Assembly: GCF_050589845.1 (NCBI RefSeq)
Contig: NZ_JBNGPA010000001.1
Location: 372,001-436,000, forward strand
Length of the DNA stretch: 64,000 bases
Direction of reading: 5' to 3'
Origin: Carboxylicivirga agarovorans
GTDB taxonomy: Bacteria > Bacteroidota > Bacteroidia > Bacteroidales > Marinilabiliaceae
Shown: in pieces, positions 1 to 8,125 of the stretch
Position numbering within the stretch: the stretch's first letter is position 1
Layout: each line of letters starts with the position of its first letter
Translations under genes and position numbers: made by a program
The notes under the pieces: model-generated
Told to the model about the DNA's origin: nothing
What the model saw: only the letters and a program-made list of their open reading frames with translations
The model's database searches: none

Positions 1-2893
1 AAACACCGGCAAAGGGCTGTTTCTGACTATCTTCAAGCATGCCCGATGAACGCACCGCTATCGGGCCGGTAAACATCGTAAGCAGACGCCTTAATCGCTG
101 TACCAGCGACATGGATAATTCACCACCCAGGAACAGTTTCTTTATTTGATGATAACTTAAATTCCTGAATATCAATTCACGGAAGTTATTACGCTCCATA
201 AACAATTCAAATTCATCGGTCCCTATAACGGTTGTTCGGGGCGTGCGAATATTAATTCCCGGCACATGAGCTGAGAAATCAAAATTAAAAAGTAAGGTGT
301 TGATAAATGATAAACCACGACCTTTACCACCTAAAGAGCCCCCCGATAAACTAACAATATTGGTTGAACCAACTGTTTCCACCTCATCAAAGTCAATGAC
401 CTTACCCTGGTTTTTTTCTTCCCGATGACGTGTTATCACTTCCAGGAGGTAAGAGCGAATTTCTTCAGCCTCTTCAAAATCAGTTATACGATACGGAGCT
501 ATTTTGCGCGACATCTTTATTTCACCACGTGCCATAAGCCAGAGTGAGAAATGATTTTTACGGGCATGGTAAACGATGGATTCAACCGGCACCTTGCGCA
601 TGGTGCGTTCAAACTCTTTGAGATTCCGCGCCACGGCAATAGTCCGGCCATGCGCATCCTTGTAGGCAAAATTGCCAAAACCAAGGTAATGCCTGATAAA
701 GGTTTTAATATCCTGCATCAGGCTTTCGGAATATTTGTTGATAAAGACGGTTTTCAACTCATAGGCATCCTGCGAATATTCAATCTTTGACGACTGTAAG
801 ATAACCGGCAAATCTTTAATCTGCGTTTTTACATAATTAACAAGCTCGAAACCTGCATTGGCATCCAACCTTCCATTTTTATAGAACTCGACGTCTGAAA
901 TCAGGCAAAGTAAAAAGTCACGGTATTTCTCAAATAAATCCTGTGCCTCTTCATAGGTGCGTGCCAGTAATACTTTTGGCCTTGCCTTTAAACGCAAAAC
1001 AGCATATAGCTCATCTTCTTTTACATCTTCAATTAAGCGTTTGGTCTGCTCCAGAACACTGGCATATAACAAAGGCAGGTACTTGGAATAGTACCTCACC
1101 GAATCTTCAACCAATAAAATAACACGCGCCAGGCCTATTTCCGTATCATTCTCCACGTTTACCTTATCCTCCAAATGAAATACCATCGAAGAGAATACTT
1201 TCGGGTCTCCATTCCAAACAAATATCTCGTCCAGAACCCCAAGTTCCCGTTGCCTCTTTTGAAAATACGGTATATCGCCGTCATTATTGAGCAACATAAA
1301 AATGGGTATGTAAGGATACTCTTTTTTTACCAGCTTACTCAAATCAATGGGTGAACGTTTTTCAACACCCACCATCACAATGATCAGGTCATAATGCTTC
1401 TCACTCAGTTTGGCCATTGCCTCCTCATAGGTTGTAACTCCTGTAACACGTGGGACCAATGATAAATGTAACTGATAGAATCCTCCCATCACCTGTTCGG
1501 TAAAGCGCCCTTCATTTTCAATGGCATAGGCATCGTAAAGCGTGGCTACAAGTAATATTTCTTTAACCTTAAACGGCATTAAATCGTGATATATATCGCG
1601 TACCGCGTTGTTTCTATGCATGAAGTTCTGAAGCAGGTGCTTGCTATTGGTCGATTCCGGCTTATCGATCACCTGAGGCTTATAGTTCGACATTCCTGCT
1701 GAACGCTTTACTTTTTCCATTAAGTTGCGCGCTGCCATGCCATTTAAATAACCCGCTATCAGATTACAGAGGTTTCTGATCAAATCGTTTTCCTCATTTA
1801 AAAACAGTTCCTCCTGTGTTTTAGCCAACTCCTTCAAATAGTATATTTCGATCGCTCCTTTTTTACCATTAATGGTTTCGAACTGATGACGCAAAAGCCA
1901 GGGTGTTTCGATAAAACCGGGGCTAAGGTATTCCTGCGCATCAAAAGTAATTCGTGCCACCGAATAATCAGGATGCTGCATTCCGGTTGGTATCTTATCA
2001 ACAATATGACTCAGCGTATATGCAACCGGCATGTTTAAGGCAATAATGCGCGACGTTTCATTGATCGTATTTAACTCTTTTACCCTTTCCTGTTTGTCAA
2101 ACTTATCTTCGGCCGCAATATGCCTGTTAATAAAATCACTTATTAAGCGGGAAAGATTGATCAGCAAATCCCTTTCCTCCGATAAGAACGGATCCCCTTG
2201 AAGAGAGGGGAATTCTTTCACATAAAAAACATCTATAGAACCGGACAAACCGTCTGTAGTTTGAAATCGTTGTGTCTGAACCCATTCGCTTTCTATAAAA
2301 TGATCACTTTTATATTCTTTATCCTGAAAGGTAATACGTACTACTGTAAACTCCGGATATTGCCACCCAAGCGGCAGTATAAATGCAATTTGCTGCAAGA
2401 CATCATCGACACTTTTGCCCTCATTTATTATTTGTGTGGTTCTGTTGATGGTCGAAAGTTCTTTTAAACGTTCCAACGATTCAGAATGGTTTAGCTCGGC
2501 AACGATTCGATTAATATAACCCGACAATAAACGAACCAGCTGATTCAGCAAGGCACGTTCTTCCCGGGTAAACGGTCCTTCATCACGGCTCTCGTGTTCA
2601 TCAAGGTAAAAAACATCGACCACCCCTTTTTCTCCATCAATGGTAGCAAAGCGTTCTGTCAATCCGTGCTTAGTCTCAGTAAAACCCTCGGTCTCGAATT
2701 GCTGATTACGATAACGAATACGCGCTACAGCGTCATCAAATTTAAAGCCTTTAGTCAAAACTCCGCTAACATCTTCCAGGGTATGGTCAATATCATTCTC
2801 CAGTTGAATAATCTCACTTATCTGCCTTAAGGTGTCAAGCACGCGCTGTGAGGCAGAATTTGACTCTGATATTTGCTGATGATTTAGTGACAT
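1..2893 (-). CDS. GAF/receiver/PEP-synthase-type (PPDK_N) multidomain protein, 3' end outside window
   Basis: Open frame of 964 codons from the ATG at 2893 to the window edge, so the C-terminus is missing. I read three tandem GAF-like repeats (about residues 15-135, 139-265 and 268-395), each with a similar FET-DG-KG...D-FY core. Two receiver-like segments follow: about 443-560, degenerate, and about 588-740, with LLVEDS and an SDVEF acidic site. From about residue 850 comes a PEP-synthase/PPDK nucleotide-binding start, with SLGGKGRGLSFI and, near the edge, RSSGMLEDSQKQPFAG. In this family PPDK_N binds ATP for phosphotransfer to pyruvate. The catalytic histidine and PEP-binding domains would lie beyond the window, so activity is unproven. 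It could be a sensor that uses the fold rather than a metabolic PEP synthase. It is divergent from gdhA. Confidence 0.85.
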   Translation of the reverse strand, partial: MSLNHQQISESNSASQRVLDTLRQISEIIQLENDIDHTLEDVSGVLTKGFKFDDAVARIRYRNQQFETEGFTETKHGLTERFATIDGEKGVVDVFYLDEHESRDEGPFTREERALLNQLVRLLSGYINRIVAELNHSESLERLKELSTINRTTQIINEGKSVDDVLQQIAFILPLGWQYPEFTVVRITFQDKEYKSDHFIESEWVQTQRFQTTDGLSGSIDVFYVKEFPSLQGDPFLSEERDLLINLSRLISDFINRHIAAEDKFDKQERVKELNTINETSRIIALNMPVAYTLSHIVDKIPTGMQHPDYSVARITFDAQEYLSPGFIETPWLLRHQFETINGKKGAIEIYYLKELAKTQEELFLNEENDLIRNLCNLIAGYLNGMAARNLMEKVKRSAGMSNYKPQVIDKPESTNSKHLLQNFMHRNNAVRDIYHDLMPFKVKEILLVATLYDAYAIENEGRFTEQVMGGFYQLHLSLVPRVTGVTTYEEAMAKLSEKHYDLIIVMVGVEKRSPIDLSKLVKKEYPYIPIFMLLNNDGDIPYFQKRQRELGVLDEIFVWNGDPKVFSSMVFHLEDKVNVENDTEIGLARVILLVEDSVRYYSKYLPLLYASVLEQTKRLIEDVKEDELYAVLRLKARPKVLLARTYEEAQDLFEKYRDFLLCLISDVEFYKNGRLDANAGFELVNYVKTQIKDLPVILQSSKIEYSQDAYELKTVFINKYSESLMQDIKTFIRHYLGFGNFAYKDAHGRTIAVARNLKEFERTMRKVPVESIVYHARKNHFSLWLMARGEIKMSRKIAPYRITDFEEAEEIRSYLLEVITRHREEKNQGKVIDFDEVETVGSTNIVSLSGGSLGGKGRGLSFINTLLFNFDFSAHVPGINIRTPRTTVIGTDEFELFMERNNFRELIFRNLSYHQIKKLFLGGELSMSLVQRLRRLLTMFTGPIAVRSSGMLEDSQKQPFAGV

Positions 2894-3156
2894 TGCTATG
2901 AGGTCATGAATGCATAAGTTACGTAAAAAGAAACATATGTGCTCATTTACTTCATTGTATAGAAGCAATTTAATTCATTTTTTTATCTGGTATAATAATC
3001 GCGATTGAATAATTTATTCCTTAACTTTTTTTACGGAAAGCAGCCTAAGAACACAATCCTGATTTATAACCGAAAGCATGCATTGAGGGCGCAATCGTTA
3101 AAAAAGATATCATTATTAATACCAATTTATTTAATAACCCTTTAAAAGCAGCTATT

Positions 3157-4509
3157 ATGTCACAAACTTCATCATTAGGCACCTCGGCCTTTATGGCTGA
3201 GTTGATGGCGAAGAATCCGGCCGAACCCGAATTTCACCAGGCCGTACACGAGGTGGTTGAATCCCTGGACCATTTTCTTGAAGAAAATCCAAAGTACAAA
3301 CATGCCCGAATCATTGAACGCATAGTTGAACCGGAGCGCATTATCATGTTTCGTGTTCCATGGGTGAATGACAAGGGTGAAATGCAGGTTAACCGCGGTT
3401 ACCGCATTGAAATGAACAGCGCTATTGGCCCTTACAAAGGTGGATTACGTTTTCACCCCACTGTTAACCTGGGAATTTTAAAGTTCCTTGCGTTTGAGCA
3501 GGTATTTAAAAACAGCTTAACAACCCTGCCTATGGGTGGTGGTAAAGGTGGTAGCGATTTTGATCCCAAAGGCAAATCGGACAATGAAGTGATGCGCTTC
3601 TGTCAAAGTTTTATGACTGAACTGTACCGTCATATCGGCCCTAATACCGATGTACCTGCCGGTGATATTGGAGTAGGTGGCCGTGAAATTGGTTTCATGT
3701 ACGGCCAATACAAACGTATTGTTAATGAGTTTACCGGTGTGCTGACTGGTAAAGGACTCAACTGGGGCGGCAGTGTTATACGTCCTGAAGCTACCGGTTA
3801 TGGCAATGTTTACTTTGCCCAGGAGATGCTAAAGACAAGAGGAGAAAGCTTTAAAGATAAGATCGTACTGGTGTCAGGCGCCGGTAATGTGGCTCAGTTT
3901 ACTGTAGAGAAAGTGAATGACCTGGGTGGTAAAGTGGTTACTCTTTCCGATTCCAGCGGCTATATTTATGACCCTGAAGGCATTGATGCTGAAAAACTTA
4001 AATACGTCATGTACCTTAAGAATAATAAGCGTGGTCGTATTAAGGAGTATGCCGATAAGTATGGCGTTAAATATGTTGAAGGAGAACGCCCCTGGGGTGA
4101 AAAAGGCGAAATTGCCCTCCCAAGCGCCACACAAAATGAAATTAACGAAACAGAAGCCATCACCCTTGTTGGTAATGGTTGTATGTGTGTATCGGAAGGG
4201 GCAAATATGCCATCAACTCCCGAAGCCATTCAGGTATTTCTTGAAAAAGGCATCCTTTTTGGTCCCGGAAAAGCAGCCAATGCCGGTGGAGTGGCCGTTT
4301 CCGGTTTAGAAATGGCACAAAACAGCATGCGCCTAAACTGGACTCGTGAAGAAGTAGACAATCGTCTTCAGACAATTATGCAGAGTATCCATTCAACATG
4401 TTGCCAGTACGGAACCAAAGACAATGGTTTTATCAACTATGTGGATGGAGCCAATATTGGTGGTTTTGTTAAAGTCGCCGATGCCATGATGGCTCAGGGA
4501 GCAGTATAA
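3157..4509 (+). CDS. gdhA: NADP-type glutamate dehydrogenase
   Basis: 450 aa, the usual length for hexameric GDH. It interconverts glutamate and 2-oxoglutarate plus ammonia in the cytosol. Visible motifs are the substrate-binding PYKGGLRFHP, the glycine-rich lysine loop PMGGGKGGSDFDPKGK, DVPAGDIGVGGREIG, the Rossmann motif SGAGNVAQ and, after it, TLSDSSG. The SDSSG sequence after the second Rossmann strand matches that of E. coli-type NADP enzymes, so an assimilatory, NADPH-linked role is likely (inference from family knowledge). It is monocistronic: 263 bp of upstream spacer and a strong hairpin terminator directly downstream. A paralogue lies at 23308-24648. Confidence 0.96.
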   Translation: MSQTSSLGTSAFMAELMAKNPAEPEFHQAVHEVVESLDHFLEENPKYKHARIIERIVEPERIIMFRVPWVNDKGEMQVNRGYRIEMNSAIGPYKGGLRFHPTVNLGILKFLAFEQVFKNSLTTLPMGGGKGGSDFDPKGKSDNEVMRFCQSFMTELYRHIGPNTDVPAGDIGVGGREIGFMYGQYKRIVNEFTGVLTGKGLNWGGSVIRPEATGYGNVYFAQEMLKTRGESFKDKIVLVSGAGNVAQFTVEKVNDLGGKVVTLSDSSGYIYDPEGIDAEKLKYVMYLKNNKRGRIKEYADKYGVKYVEGERPWGEKGEIALPSATQNEINETEAITLVGNGCMCVSEGANMPSTPEAIQVFLEKGILFGPGKAANAGGVAVSGLEMAQNSMRLNWTREEVDNRLQTIMQSIHSTCCQYGTKDNGFINYVDGANIGGFVKVADAMMAQGAV

Positions 4510-4537
4510 ACGATCGTAACACCCCAAACTATTCAGG

Positions 4538-4568
4538 CCTTAAGGTTGCAGTAACCTTAAGGTCTTTT
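4538..4568 (+). terminator. Intrinsic terminator of gdhA
   Basis: A perfect 10-bp stem (ccttaaggtt / aaccttaagg) with a 5-nt loop, followed by tctttt. It starts 29 bp after the gdhA stop codon. Confidence 0.85.
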
Positions 4569-4603
4569 CGTTTAATAAATGATTACTTTTAGGAACGGAT
4601 AAT

Positions 4604-4644
4604 ACCAAATGTATTATTGAAGATTTGGTGATTTTTTTTGGTAT
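4604..4644 (+). repeat. Competing inverted repeats ahead of the SRPBCC lipoprotein
   Basis: accaaat (4604-4610) can pair with atttggt (4623-4629), which is followed by a run of eight T. The overlapping ataccaaa can instead pair with tttggtat (4637-4644), which contains part of that T run. This could be a second terminator or a leader switch; only the pairing is seen. Confidence 0.4.
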
Positions 4645-4665
4645 AACAATCAATAAACACATTCT

Positions 4666-5193
4666 ATGAAATACATTGCACTTGCCTGCCTGATTGTATT
4701 AGCTGCCTGCCAGCAGAAACAGGAAACCACAGAACACCAGCATTACTTTTCGTTTGTGATAGATACACAGCTACCCGGAAAGCCTGAAGCGGTGTATGAT
4801 AAACTAACTGGTGACATCAGTCCCTGGTGGGATCATACTTTCTCTGGTAACCCGCATCAATTATATATTGAAGCTAAACCGGGAGGCGGATTCTACGAAA
4901 TATTTGACGAATCGGGTGATGGCGTCCGTCATGCGGTTGTAACAGGGGCTCAACGGGGGCAGATGCTTCGTATGGAAGGACCTCTTGGCCTGGCCGGACA
5001 TGCTCTTAGCCTGGTCACGACTTACCACTTATCCGAAGCAAACGATTCAACTCAATTGAAAATAGAGGTACATGGTGCCGGCGAATTTGAAGATGAGTGG
5101 CCTGAAATAATAGAAAACGTTTGGAAACACTTTATCATTGAGCAGTTCAAACCATATTGGGAAGAAAAACACAAGACTGGCATGGCCCAATAA
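4666..5193 (+). CDS. SRPBCC (AHSA1-like) family lipoprotein
   Basis: 175 aa. The N-terminus is a lipoprotein signal with lipobox LAAC (Cys15). After it lies an SRPBCC/START-fold segment of the Hsp90-activator-like type, with FVIDTQLPGKPEAVYDKL, DISPWWDHTF, KPGGGFYEIF and a C-terminal helix WPEIIENVWKHFIIEQFKPYW. Proteins of this fold bind hydrophobic ligands; the ligand here is unknown. Being exported and lipid-anchored is unusual for the fold. The gene stands alone between the gdhA terminator and a 16-bp inverted repeat, convergent with the thioredoxin gene at 5319-5744. Confidence 0.8.
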   Translation: MKYIALACLIVLAACQQKQETTEHQHYFSFVIDTQLPGKPEAVYDKLTGDISPWWDHTFSGNPHQLYIEAKPGGGFYEIFDESGDGVRHAVVTGAQRGQMLRMEGPLGLAGHALSLVTTYHLSEANDSTQLKIEVHGAGEFEDEWPEIIENVWKHFIIEQFKPYWEEKHKTGMAQ

Positions 5194-5206
5194 ACATATT
5201 GATATT

Positions 5207-5253
5207 AACTCATCGGATGACTATTAAAACCACTCTTAGTCATCCGATGAGTT
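5207..5253. terminator. 16-bp perfect inverted repeat between convergent genes
   Basis: aactcatcggatgact (5207-5222) pairs perfectly with agtcatccgatgagtt (5238-5253) across a 15-nt loop. It lies between the stop codons of two convergent genes, so it may terminate both transcripts. Neither side has a strong T run. The catccgatgag core recurs at 50232-50242. Confidence 0.55.
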
Positions 5254-5318
5254 ATACCCTGTCCTGCCATACACATCACCCATATCTACACACTACGCAT
5301 ATAACAAAGGCCTTTCTT

Positions 5319-5744
5319 CTAACTGCCAGACAAAGCCTTATCCAGCACTTGATTAAATTCTTTAACATCTTTTCCTCCAACAGCTTTAGATAGCATATCT
5401 CCGTCTGCTTTGAAAAATAGCATTGTAGGAAAACCTTTAATTTGATGAACCTCTCTGGCTCTTTTTTCAAGGCTTCTATCCTTTATTGGATCCAGCTTTA
5501 TGCAAACAAAATTCTTATTCATTTTCTCTGCTGTTATACTATCGGTATATACAGTCAAATCCATCATTTTACAAGGAGCACAGCCATTGGTGGAATAATT
5601 CACAAACACTTTTTTTCCTTCTTGCCTTGCCAGTTCAAAAGCTTGTTCAAAACTTATATCCTGGAATTTAACACCTTCTTTTTCTTGTGCCGAGCATATT
5701 CCTATACTGAAAATCAACACTAACACTAGCTCTAAATATTTCAT
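5319..5744 (-). CDS. Exported thioredoxin-fold protein (CAPC)
   Basis: 141 aa with a cleavable signal peptide (about residues 1-19, ending SIGICSAQ). A single thioredoxin_7-type domain follows, with the redox pair Cys55-Ala-Pro-Cys58 in STNGCAPCKMMD and the cis-proline region IKGFPTMLFF. The expected role is thiol-disulfide exchange in the periplasm. It is the last gene of the SusCD locus that starts at 18522, 31 bp downstream of the protease gene. It is the third thioredoxin-fold protein in that run, which suggests redox handling of a substrate or of locus proteins (inference). Confidence 0.88.
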   Translation of the reverse strand: MKYLELVLVLIFSIGICSAQEKEGVKFQDISFEQAFELARQEGKKVFVNYSTNGCAPCKMMDLTVYTDSITAEKMNKNFVCIKLDPIKDRSLEKRAREVHQIKGFPTMLFFKADGDMLSKAVGGKDVKEFNQVLDKALSGS

Positions 5745-5775
5745 ATTCTAATTTTTTAATAAGTACTATTCGTTT

Positions 5776-6693
5776 TTAATCATGTAACACTATGAGTTCT
5801 TTTAATCGACTAACCGGAATGATCTCCTTAATGGTGCTTTGATATACATTTCCTTCCTGATCGTAGTAGATATTTTGTGTTCCTGCCACAACACCCACTA
5901 CATTACCACACTTATCCATAACAGGAGCGCCACTTGAACCTTTGGCAAATTCGGCGGAGATAGACTGACGAATCTTTTTAGAACCAGGCTTAAAGTATTT
6001 ACGGTCAATATGTCCTTGTGTATAGGTGTAAAAGCGATGATCGGGGTGACTGATCAGGTGTATCGCTTCACCCGGGCCCTGCTCCTGCCCCAAACTCAGG
6101 GCCGGTACTTTTTGACCTTTGGTATCAATTCTGAAAATGGCCAGGTCATCGTGCTTACTTGCTGCCAACACCTCGACCACCGGATAAATATTCTGCTCAT
6201 AATCCATCACGAAAAATGTAATGTAGTCATTGGGTTTTGAGGGATCATAAGATTTAAAAACATGGTAATTGGTAGCACATACTCCATCTTCTGATATCAT
6301 AAAAGCTGATGCGGTGCTGATATGGTCTTCGGGGCAATGGCCGCATTTATACATCTTCCCCATCATTAAAACACTCTTTCTGAATCGCCTGTAAAAAGCA
6401 TAAGCCGAGTAAGGTACATGCTGTAATGGCAGTACTTCCGCTTCGCATTCCTTACTACTCAACTGTTTTTTATAGGTATCTGCATCAACACCTCCATGCT
6501 CTTTGTAAAAAGCCGAAGCTTGTTGTTCAAAGCTTTTTAAGCGTTCGGCATCATTGATTGGTGCCTCGGGTTTGTAATTACTTTCAATTACCGGATTGTC
6601 AGATTTCTCCTGACGACCCGACTGGCATGCATTGATGGTCAATAGAAAGAAAAGGCCAAACAATAAGCATACTGAGTTTTTATAAATATTCAT
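5776..6693 (-). CDS. Trypsin-fold serine protease lipoprotein (HtrA-like, no PDZ seen)
   Basis: 305 aa from the ATG at 6693; the codon just upstream, TTG, could also initiate. The lipobox is TINAC (Cys23). A chymotrypsin-fold triad is visible: His144 in ATNYHVF, Asp183 in HDDLAIF and Ser254 in KGSSGAPV. The C-terminus continues with CGNVVGVVAGTQNIYY and a final helix, and no PDZ domain follows. Four extra cysteines (CGHC region and KCG) suggest disulfide or metal use. The start overlaps the stop of the TlpA gene by 14 bp, so the two are translationally coupled. It probably cleaves proteins or peptides in the envelope or at the cell surface; the substrate is unknown. Confidence 0.85.
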   Translation of the reverse strand: MNIYKNSVCLLFGLFFLLTINACQSGRQEKSDNPVIESNYKPEAPINDAERLKSFEQQASAFYKEHGGVDADTYKKQLSSKECEAEVLPLQHVPYSAYAFYRRFRKSVLMMGKMYKCGHCPEDHISTASAFMISEDGVCATNYHVFKSYDPSKPNDYITFFVMDYEQNIYPVVEVLAASKHDDLAIFRIDTKGQKVPALSLGQEQGPGEAIHLISHPDHRFYTYTQGHIDRKYFKPGSKKIRQSISAEFAKGSSGAPVMDKCGNVVGVVAGTQNIYYDQEGNVYQSTIKEIIPVSRLKELIVLHD

Positions 6694-8038
6694 CAATTAA
6701 TTCCTTTAGTTGTGGATTGGAGGGGCGCGGTGCATTGACAGTTAAGATCTTGCCATCTTTATTAAATAGCATAAAACGCGGCACGCCATTGATCTCATAA
6801 TCATATATGATATCTGATTCGAAGGCGTAATCCGCCAACAATTGAATGCCTCCTAAATGATGTTCATCGATAAATGCAAGCCATTTTTCTTTTTCTCTAT
6901 TCTTGTCTATTGAGACACTGATAAAAACGATCTCATCATTATCTGTATAATTTTTCATTAATTGCTCCAGGTGGGGTATTTCAGCTTTACAAGGTGCACA
7001 CCAGGTAGCCCATATATCGACCAACACCAACTTTCCTTTATAATCCGACAAGGCATGCATTTTACCCTGTGCATCCGGATACTCAAAATCAAAAGCATCG
7101 GCTCCTTCAGCAAACTTCATTATTTGTGTCTCATATGCTTTTAATTCTTTTTGTTGAAGATCAGTTACAATCAAGTCACCATAAGCTGCCATCACCTGAT
7201 TAAAGTATTTCCCCGAAATACTGCGTTGAATTATATAATTGGTTAAATAACGACCTCTCAGTGTGTCATTATCAAATACATTTAAACTGAATTCCAAATA
7301 ATTCTTGCCTTTATAGGATTGCCAGTATGCTTTGAAAGAAGTAAACATCCCTGAAGCCATTGCCCCATCTTTTATTTTCAGAATATCAGCAGATGTATGC
7401 GGCCGATTATACATTTCCTGCATGATAGGGCTCTTCTTAAGTATTGCTCTAGCATCGGGGGGTACCATGGAGAAATTACGTAACCAATGCATATCAAACT
7501 CAGCCTGTGCTTTTAATTTCATAAGCTGATTTAAAGTTGGGTCATCAGAACGTAAGCTTGCCTTAAAATCATTGAGTGCCTTATGATGCTTTGTAATAAC
7601 ATCTTCTACATGCTTTGCTTCACGTGCTTTTAACCAGGTACCTTCCAAAGCTCCATTATTTAGTTCTTCCCAATGATGTTGGTATGCATAAGCTTGTTGA
7701 TTGGGCAATGAGGCCGGAACAATCTTTTTATTTTCAATGATAAGCCTGGCTTGTTGACCAGCTTTCATATAACAATCGCCAAATACCGATTTAGGGTTTT
7801 CTGAAGATCCGAGATAATAAAAGCCTGTTGGTGCATGGTCAATGGCAAATGAAAAGGTACTATCAACATCCAGTATTTGAAAATCATGTAAAGTCAATGT
7901 CCCCTCTTGCACAACAAACAGGCTGATACCTTTGGAGCCGTTAAACGAACTCACTTTGCCATCTATCCTGATCTGAGCATGAATAGTGAGCTGCAGAAAC
8001 AGTAGTCCTATTACTAGTATTCCTTTATTAAAACACAT
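6680..8038 (-). CDS. TlpA-family thiol-disulfide protein with DUF4369-like N-terminus
   Basis: 452 aa from the ATG at 8038, chosen because it gives a proper signal peptide (MCFNKGILVIGLLFLQLTIHA). Upstream extension is possible only from a TTG and would add a non-signal leader. The N-terminal 100 residues resemble DUF4369 (IRIDGKVSSFNGSKG, start of a beta-rich domain), followed by a helical middle. The C-terminal third is a TlpA/AhpC-TSA domain with WATWCAPC (Cys347/Cys350) and the cis-proline GVPRFMLFNKDG. It is a tandem paralogue of the next upstream gene, 87 bp away. Its role is presumably reduction of disulfides in the periplasm or on the outer membrane. Confidence 0.9.
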   Translation of the reverse strand: MCFNKGILVIGLLFLQLTIHAQIRIDGKVSSFNGSKGISLFVVQEGTLTLHDFQILDVDSTFSFAIDHAPTGFYYLGSSENPKSVFGDCYMKAGQQARLIIENKKIVPASLPNQQAYAYQHHWEELNNGALEGTWLKAREAKHVEDVITKHHKALNDFKASLRSDDPTLNQLMKLKAQAEFDMHWLRNFSMVPPDARAILKKSPIMQEMYNRPHTSADILKIKDGAMASGMFTSFKAYWQSYKGKNYLEFSLNVFDNDTLRGRYLTNYIIQRSISGKYFNQVMAAYGDLIVTDLQQKELKAYETQIMKFAEGADAFDFEYPDAQGKMHALSDYKGKLVLVDIWATWCAPCKAEIPHLEQLMKNYTDNDEIVFISVSIDKNREKEKWLAFIDEHHLGGIQLLADYAFESDIIYDYEINGVPRFMLFNKDGKILTVNAPRPSNPQLKELIDEYL

Positions 8039-8125
8039 AATTTGACGCTTAAATGAAATTGCCCTGAAACAAGACCTGAAGAATACAGGAGCCAAGCATT
8101 TCGGGGCAACTTCTCGTTTCAAAAT

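Noticed and set aside
551..790. 79-codon frame on the plus strand
   Set aside because: Lies wholly inside the open minus-strand GAF/PEP-synthase-type gene; no motif.
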